In this document: positions 58,919 through 64,000 of the stretch, one piece after another
Numbering within the stretch: position 1 is the first letter of the stretch
Layout: each line of letters opens with the position of its first letter
Assembly: GCA_022266195.1 (NCBI GenBank)
Contig: WHVY01000002.1
Span: 5,905,001 to 5,969,000, forward strand
DNA: 64,000 bases
Origin: Tetranychus cinnabarinus
Lineage: Eukaryota > Arthropoda > Arachnida > Trombidiformes > Tetranychidae
Reading direction: 5' to 3'
The notes under the pieces: generated by a model
Told to the model about the DNA's origin: nothing
The model's input: only the letters and a program-made list of their open reading frames with translations
Database searches by the model: none
Translations under genes and position numbers: made by a program

Positions 58919-60041
58919 TACGAGTGTTTTACTGGTGACTTTTTTGACTCTAGTGCTGATACAAAGGAAATACTTTCAAGTTTATCTTCAAGTGTCCCGT
59001 TGACCAGTTTAACCTTAGACCCTGTTGGGCCAACATTGACTTTATCCACAGACTTGAATGGACACTATCATGACCAGGGATTGGAAAACAGTGAAACAAA
59101 TTTGAACTCTACCCATCACTCTCACCATCATCATCATCACCAACAACACCATCATCATCACAATGCTAACCATCAAACACATTCACAGCAACTTGCAAAT
59201 CCCCACCAACAGCAGCAACAACAACAACAACATCACATTTCTCATCACCAACAGCATCAACATCAACACCAGCAACTTTCAAGTCCCAATTCAAATGCAA
59301 GCCTTTCACCAAGCCAGAGTCCTTCAAACAGATCATCTTCATCCTCCTCTTCACCTGTTGCACCAGCAACAACAACATCCACATCACCCTCTCCTTTATC
59401 ACACTGTCCATCATCAACATCAACCTCACCTTCACTTTCACCCGTCTCTACTAAATCATCAGCTCAAACAACAACCACAACCAACTTAAACAATGTAACC
59501 CTCCCTTTGGATCTAATGGTCAACAATAACATCAATTCAAGCCACTTAATCAGCAACACCAACACCAATAGTAATAGCAGTATTACAAGTAACAACAGTA
59601 ATAGTTCAAACAGTAATCACAGCGGCCACAGTGTCATTAACATGAATAACATCAATTCCAATGTGATCAATAATCATCACATGAATGGCAATTGTAAATA
59701 TACCGACTATATTGACGGAAAATTTGATGGACTCATGTCAACATTTTGGACAATGGACATTTCCAAGAATTCACCCTTTCTTTCCGAACTTGCCTCTGAC
59801 CTGGAATCACGCTACTGGGAATCAAAGCCTCCAGACCAATGGACATCCGAAGATGTTTGGCATTGGATATTCAGTTGGGCCGGCGATCGTAACATTGATG
59901 TCGATGATGTTCAACCCTTGGCTTATGCAAACATGAATGGCCAACAATTATGTTCAATGTCCAAGATTGATTTCATCTCAATGAACCCAAAATATGGAGC
60001 ACACATTTATGATACCCTTAATCAGCTTGTCAATTCATTTA
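58919..60041 (+). CDS. ETS-family transcription factor, exon with Pointed (SAM_PNT) domain, ESE/ELF3-EHF-like
   Basis: About 374 codons ending in phase 1 at a donor GTAAGT (60042). In order: acidic/Ser start (GDFFDSSADTKEIL), a His/Gln run (about 59110-59270), Ser/Pro/Thr-rich (59320-59470), Asn/Ser-rich (59515-59690), then from about 59830 a Pointed domain: QWTSEDVWHWIFSWAG, NMNGQQLCSMSKIDFISM, IYDTLNQLV. VWxW and NGxxLCSMS recall the ESE group (ELF3, ELF5, EHF) more than Pointed or GABPA; this is by eye. Pointed domains mediate protein interactions of ETS transcription factors in the nucleus. The ETS DNA-binding domain is not in this exon and must lie in later exons, probably outside the window. 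Homopolymer runs are likely disordered activation regions. Confidence 0.8.
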
Positions 60042-63000
60042 GTAAGTCAACTTTACTTTACTTGACATCAGACACAATCTCAACTCAGCCACATTTTTCA
60101 TCTCAATGTTTATTTTAATGCAAATGATTAATTTCAATTTTATTTGACTTGTTTCATGATCAACTTTTACCTATTGTTTTTCAGCTTGTAAACTATAAAT
60201 GTTACATTTTTGTTGCCTTTTGCACTGCCATTATTCATCGTCATGCTGAGAATCAACATGTTGATGAGATTCACGCAGTGAACTTGAGATTTGAACATTT
60301 GCGTGCAACAATCAAAACAAATGTATAACCATTTTTGATCATTTACAAACTTTCACTTTTCATCTGAATTGAAAAGTGAAATGAAAAAAGGTTACGCTTT
60401 AAAAAACACCAACAACCGCAAGTTTAATTTGGTTTAAACTTGAATTTTACTTGGAATCACTTTTATTATTATACTTGATTAACATGAATCCATTTCGCCA
60501 TGAATCCTGAAATGGTGAACTTGAAGTTAACTTCAGTAGATAATGATGGAAACAGTTAGATACAAACAAGTTTCCAGGTCATTTTCTTGGGTCATCTTCA
60601 TCATATAATATCTGTCCTTATTTTCATCATTACTCACTTTTAACCATCTTTTTTACCTTTAATCCATTCTAAACCAATTATTATTTATACCGAAACTAAC
60701 AAAACAAAAAATTACATTTGATTTGGTAAATTAAAAGATGATTTCAATCCAATCCCATTGACAATTAACCCAAAATTAAACCCAAAGTTTACCAATTTTA
60801 CGCAGCCTTGCGAATCCCAAACACACTTGATTAGTCAACCAATTTTGTTAATTGTTTCAATTGAATTTTTTCTTGCAAAAGATGATTCAATTGTTTACGA
60901 TTAAAACTAAATTGTAAACACAAATTGTTTCTCTCTATCAATCATTACAATCAACACAAATGGTAAAATATATCAGTTTTAAAATAATCTTTCAAAGGTT
61001 AATCGGATTCATTGAATTAGATATTTTTGCTTCTCTCATTTTTGACCAACTTTTGACCATTTGAAATTTATCTTTACGAATAAATCTTTCCGTTAGTTTT
61101 ACTTTTCAGGTCAAACTTTGCTAATTCATGTAACATTATCATCATGAAATGAAACCAAAACAAACGTCTAATCAATCATCAAATGTTTGGATATTGTTAA
61201 ATGAAGCACAATTTAAATCTTATCTCTCACCATTAATATTATTAGATGTTTGCCTTTCACTTTCATTTGAATTATATACTCAATTTGGGCCAGTCAATTG
61301 GTGAACGTTAATCACAATCACCAATTACAGTTGATTTGGATGGATCAAGAAAGTACAAGAAATCAAACAGAAGGCAAACTGTTTTGACTAATCTGTTTTA
61401 AAGCTAATCAGTGTGTTAACTAATCAACCTTTAATCTGGATGAGACTGTATGTTTCAAGTGTTGGTTATTAATGGTTCTCAACTATTCAATTTAGCGTCT
61501 AATCTAATAAAACGATTGACCCATCTTTTGAATGAAAAACATGAATGAAGAGGTCAGCAAGTCAGTTGTTTTCAGTTTCATGTTTTGCTATTTTGCATTT
61601 CAAGTAAAATAATATTGGATGAAAAACAAAACCTGAAAGTCAACATTAAAACCTGCAAACGGTAATATATTTTATTAGCGAAAAAATGTTTGACCTTTGC
61701 AAAGTGGCCTGGCAAGTTTAAGATTAACATCTCTTCTCCGGAATTGAGGTTCATTACCAAACAATTTTACTAAACATATCTGGATTAACATTGAATGGTC
61801 AAACAAAAATTGAACATCAATCAACAATTAAATCGATACAATTTATTCAATTTTAACTTTTCTTTCAGTAGGATTCATTTTCATTCAACTGTTTTGAGAT
61901 TGAGCTTTCAGTTATATTCTGGTTAAATGTTGACTATCATTTCTTGTTTACGTTCAACTTTTCTTTTCGCCACTTTCATTGTGACCTGAGGCCACAAAAA
62001 GTAAAATTCACTTTTACACTTCTTGTGTAATCGTTAGTTTCAACCTTTTCAGTTCTCATTCAGTTGCTAATCATCACATCATGACATGTAATCAGAACAC
62101 AGTAAATATTTTGACGAGGTTATCCTAATCATTTCAAGGCTAAAGATATTAACATTCATTAGTCGGTCCAGAATAGCTGTTGGAAAAGTGCAAAAAAAAT
62201 GATTTCTGAAAAAAAGAAATTCTTACATGGGAATCGATCAGTGAGAAAATTTTGGACAATTGATCAAAGCGATGAACAACAATTTTTTTTGTTTCAGTTT
62301 TGTTTTCGATTTTGCTCTTGACTTTCAGTCAACATCTGTTATCGCAAGTGTCGGGTTAAATCGATCAAGGCCGATGAATGGTTATTAAAGAGTCGATTTA
62401 CCACGATTCCGGAGTTTCCAAAAGATGTTTTTGCGCTCATTAAATATCAAATGTAAAGATAACTTGAAAGCGTAAATGATATTATTGTTTAGCTTGCAGC
62501 TATTTTCAACTCCCAATGGACTTGATCAACTTTTAAAGGTCACAATAGTCTTTATATAATTAGGATGAAGAAGGTCTTCGAATCGATCCAACACGAATTA
62601 ACCCCTTTAATTGAATATAAAGTTCTGTTTGTGCATTTCTTCAATGCAAATCTTCCATGAACTTGGTTTACCAAATTTCGTTCGTTCTTCCAATAATGAT
62701 TATCTCTTTTTTTCATCATTTGTCTTCGCTCAAGTTTCACTTTTAACCTAATCTCTTTGTTGTGTCCATCATGCAGTTTTGATGGTAAATTGTAATGATG
62801 ATTCAAGCTAAAAACGCATTGTTGATGAAAGTGACATGAAATTGTCCAGCATGACCTTACGTACTATATGAGCTGCAGTCAATTTAATCACTTTTAATGA
62901 ACATTTTTATTTCTTTATTTCGTCTTCTCTTTTTTTTCTACCTTGAATAATAATTCACTGAATCTTTAATGTTGTCCATTAATGATGTTAACATCGATGA

Positions 63001-64000
63001 TGACAATATTTTGCGTTTTGTTGGCCATAAATCGTTCTGATCATCTTCAAGGATAATCAGAGAAACAATGAATTCGAAATCGTATTTTCATGTTTACATT
63101 TTTTAGTCTCATTAACTGATGAATACATCAAACTTTTGTATTGAATATTGACTATTCACTTTCACAGATTTATTGGGTGCAACTCAACGTGTTATGGGCA
63201 TGATCCGATTATTTATTCATTTATCATTGTGACAAGATAATTGATAAGCCCTGAAAATTATGATCACATAAAGCTCTGATTCGGTTCAGATGAATATTTC
63301 ATCTACCAAGGCCAAACGGCTCTGTATCATCTTTCACTCATAGATTCAAAAACATCATTTGCATTGTTACAACAAATTGATCAAACTTAAGGTTTAAGAT
63401 CAACCTTTGAGCTGTTTGTAGCAATATTGTATCACCTCTGAAGCTGGTTTAGTCAGAGTTTTACTTCTGAAAACATCATCAGGTTATTGTAGCAATTTGA
63501 TAAGACCTAGAGTTTTAGACCTTTGACTTGTCTGTGATAAGTTTAGGCCAAAGCTACCCTTAATTAGCCTAAAGATAAGTAAAATCAAAAAAATTCTGGT
63601 GTTATACTTATGACGCGCAGTGTATTTAACACTCACTCAGAGTTTAACGTTTCGAGTAATGTTCGTGGCTCATCGGTCATAAATCATTTTATATCAGACA
63701 AACCAATATCAATTCGTTTTGAATTTATGGTCGGAACAGTCGGTTTGGTGTTATATCAACCCGAACTTGAATGCTTTCTCTCCATCAAAGGGTAATGGTA
63801 ATGGTTACACCACTGAGCACAGGACTTGTTAGTCAAAGTTTAACGTCTGAAGATATTGTTTTATTTTTCATTATTATTGTAAACTGTTAGTCTAAATGAA
63901 TGTTTAAAATACTTGTGTAATCAACAAAGACGATAATTTTGAGTAAAAGTCATTCAATTCTCGTTGAATGGCGATTAAAACGGTCAAACTATTGCTCAAT
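60042..64000 (+). other. long intron of the ETS-family gene, continuing past the window
   Basis: No ETS-domain exon (no LWxFLLxLL or RALRYYY-type sequence) is seen on the plus strand up to 64000. A diverged dispersed repeat lies at about 63350-63800. If there is no downstream exon, the protein would be a Pointed-only isoform ending at the in-frame stop near 60118. Confidence 0.45.
63350..63800 (+). repeat. diverged dispersed repeat, copy at 63 kb
   Basis: Counterpart of 54150-54440 (AACATCATCAGGTTATTGTA, GAGTAATGTTCGTGG, AACCAATATCAATTCG, CAACCCGAACTTGAATG, CTCCATCAAAGGGTA). A further partial unit lies just before it (AAACATCATTTGCATTGTTA). Confidence 0.5.

Noticed and set aside
59163..59489. 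Overlapping frames in the His/Gln/Ser-rich part of the ETS-family exon
   Set aside because: Repetitive codons keep all frames open; the in-frame product leads to the Pointed domain, so the others are shadows.

Overview
This is an AT-rich eukaryotic window with long non-coding stretches, spliced genes with GT-AG introns, Tc1/mariner elements and a tandem family of animal ion-channel genes. The best fit is an arthropod. The compact, expanded DEG/ENaC (amiloride-sensitive sodium channel) family points to a chelicerate such as a spider mite (Tetranychus-like). The species is an inference, not a demonstration.

Layout. (1) 1-16135: a minus-strand tandem array of short, intronless DEG/ENaC genes. 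Four look intact (3311-4534, 6158-7408, 7913-9169, 13832-15058). The rest are truncated, frameshifted, internally deleted or reduced to relics. By N-terminal sequence there are three subtypes: A (MEKKTI-like), B (MIxFLKSTLT-like) and C (MxxIFKKxFTL-like). Their order suggests an A-B-C block that was duplicated and then eroded. A 1.46-kb element built of two 611-bp inverted arms sits between the first two A copies. (2) 16136-25552: non-coding, with one doubtful ORF. (3) 25553-32345: a graveyard of transposons. A Tc1 DD34E transposase gene is split by a 2361-bp Polinton/Maverick-like deletion derivative with 48-bp terminal inverted repeats and a perfect 6-bp target duplication. A complete 1445-bp mariner-like element with a dead transposase follows. 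Two diverged relics of a retroelement-type endonuclease lie on either side of it in opposite orientations. (4) 33848-39389: a three-exon minus-strand gene for an unrecognised secreted, low-complexity protein. Its 4.2-kb first intron holds a 303-bp mariner-type MITE. (5) 39400-57870: about 18 kb non-coding, with a two-copy segmental duplication (43655-44224 and 50971-51852) and dispersed repeats. (6) 57872 to beyond 64000: the first two coding exons of an ETS-family transcription factor with His/Gln/Ser/Asn-rich runs and a Pointed (SAM_PNT) domain. The ETS DNA-binding domain is not visible and is presumably beyond the window.

The genes do not form a pathway. The functional content is a candidate chemosensory or mechanosensory channel cluster, one candidate secreted protein and one transcription factor, separated by transposon-rich DNA.
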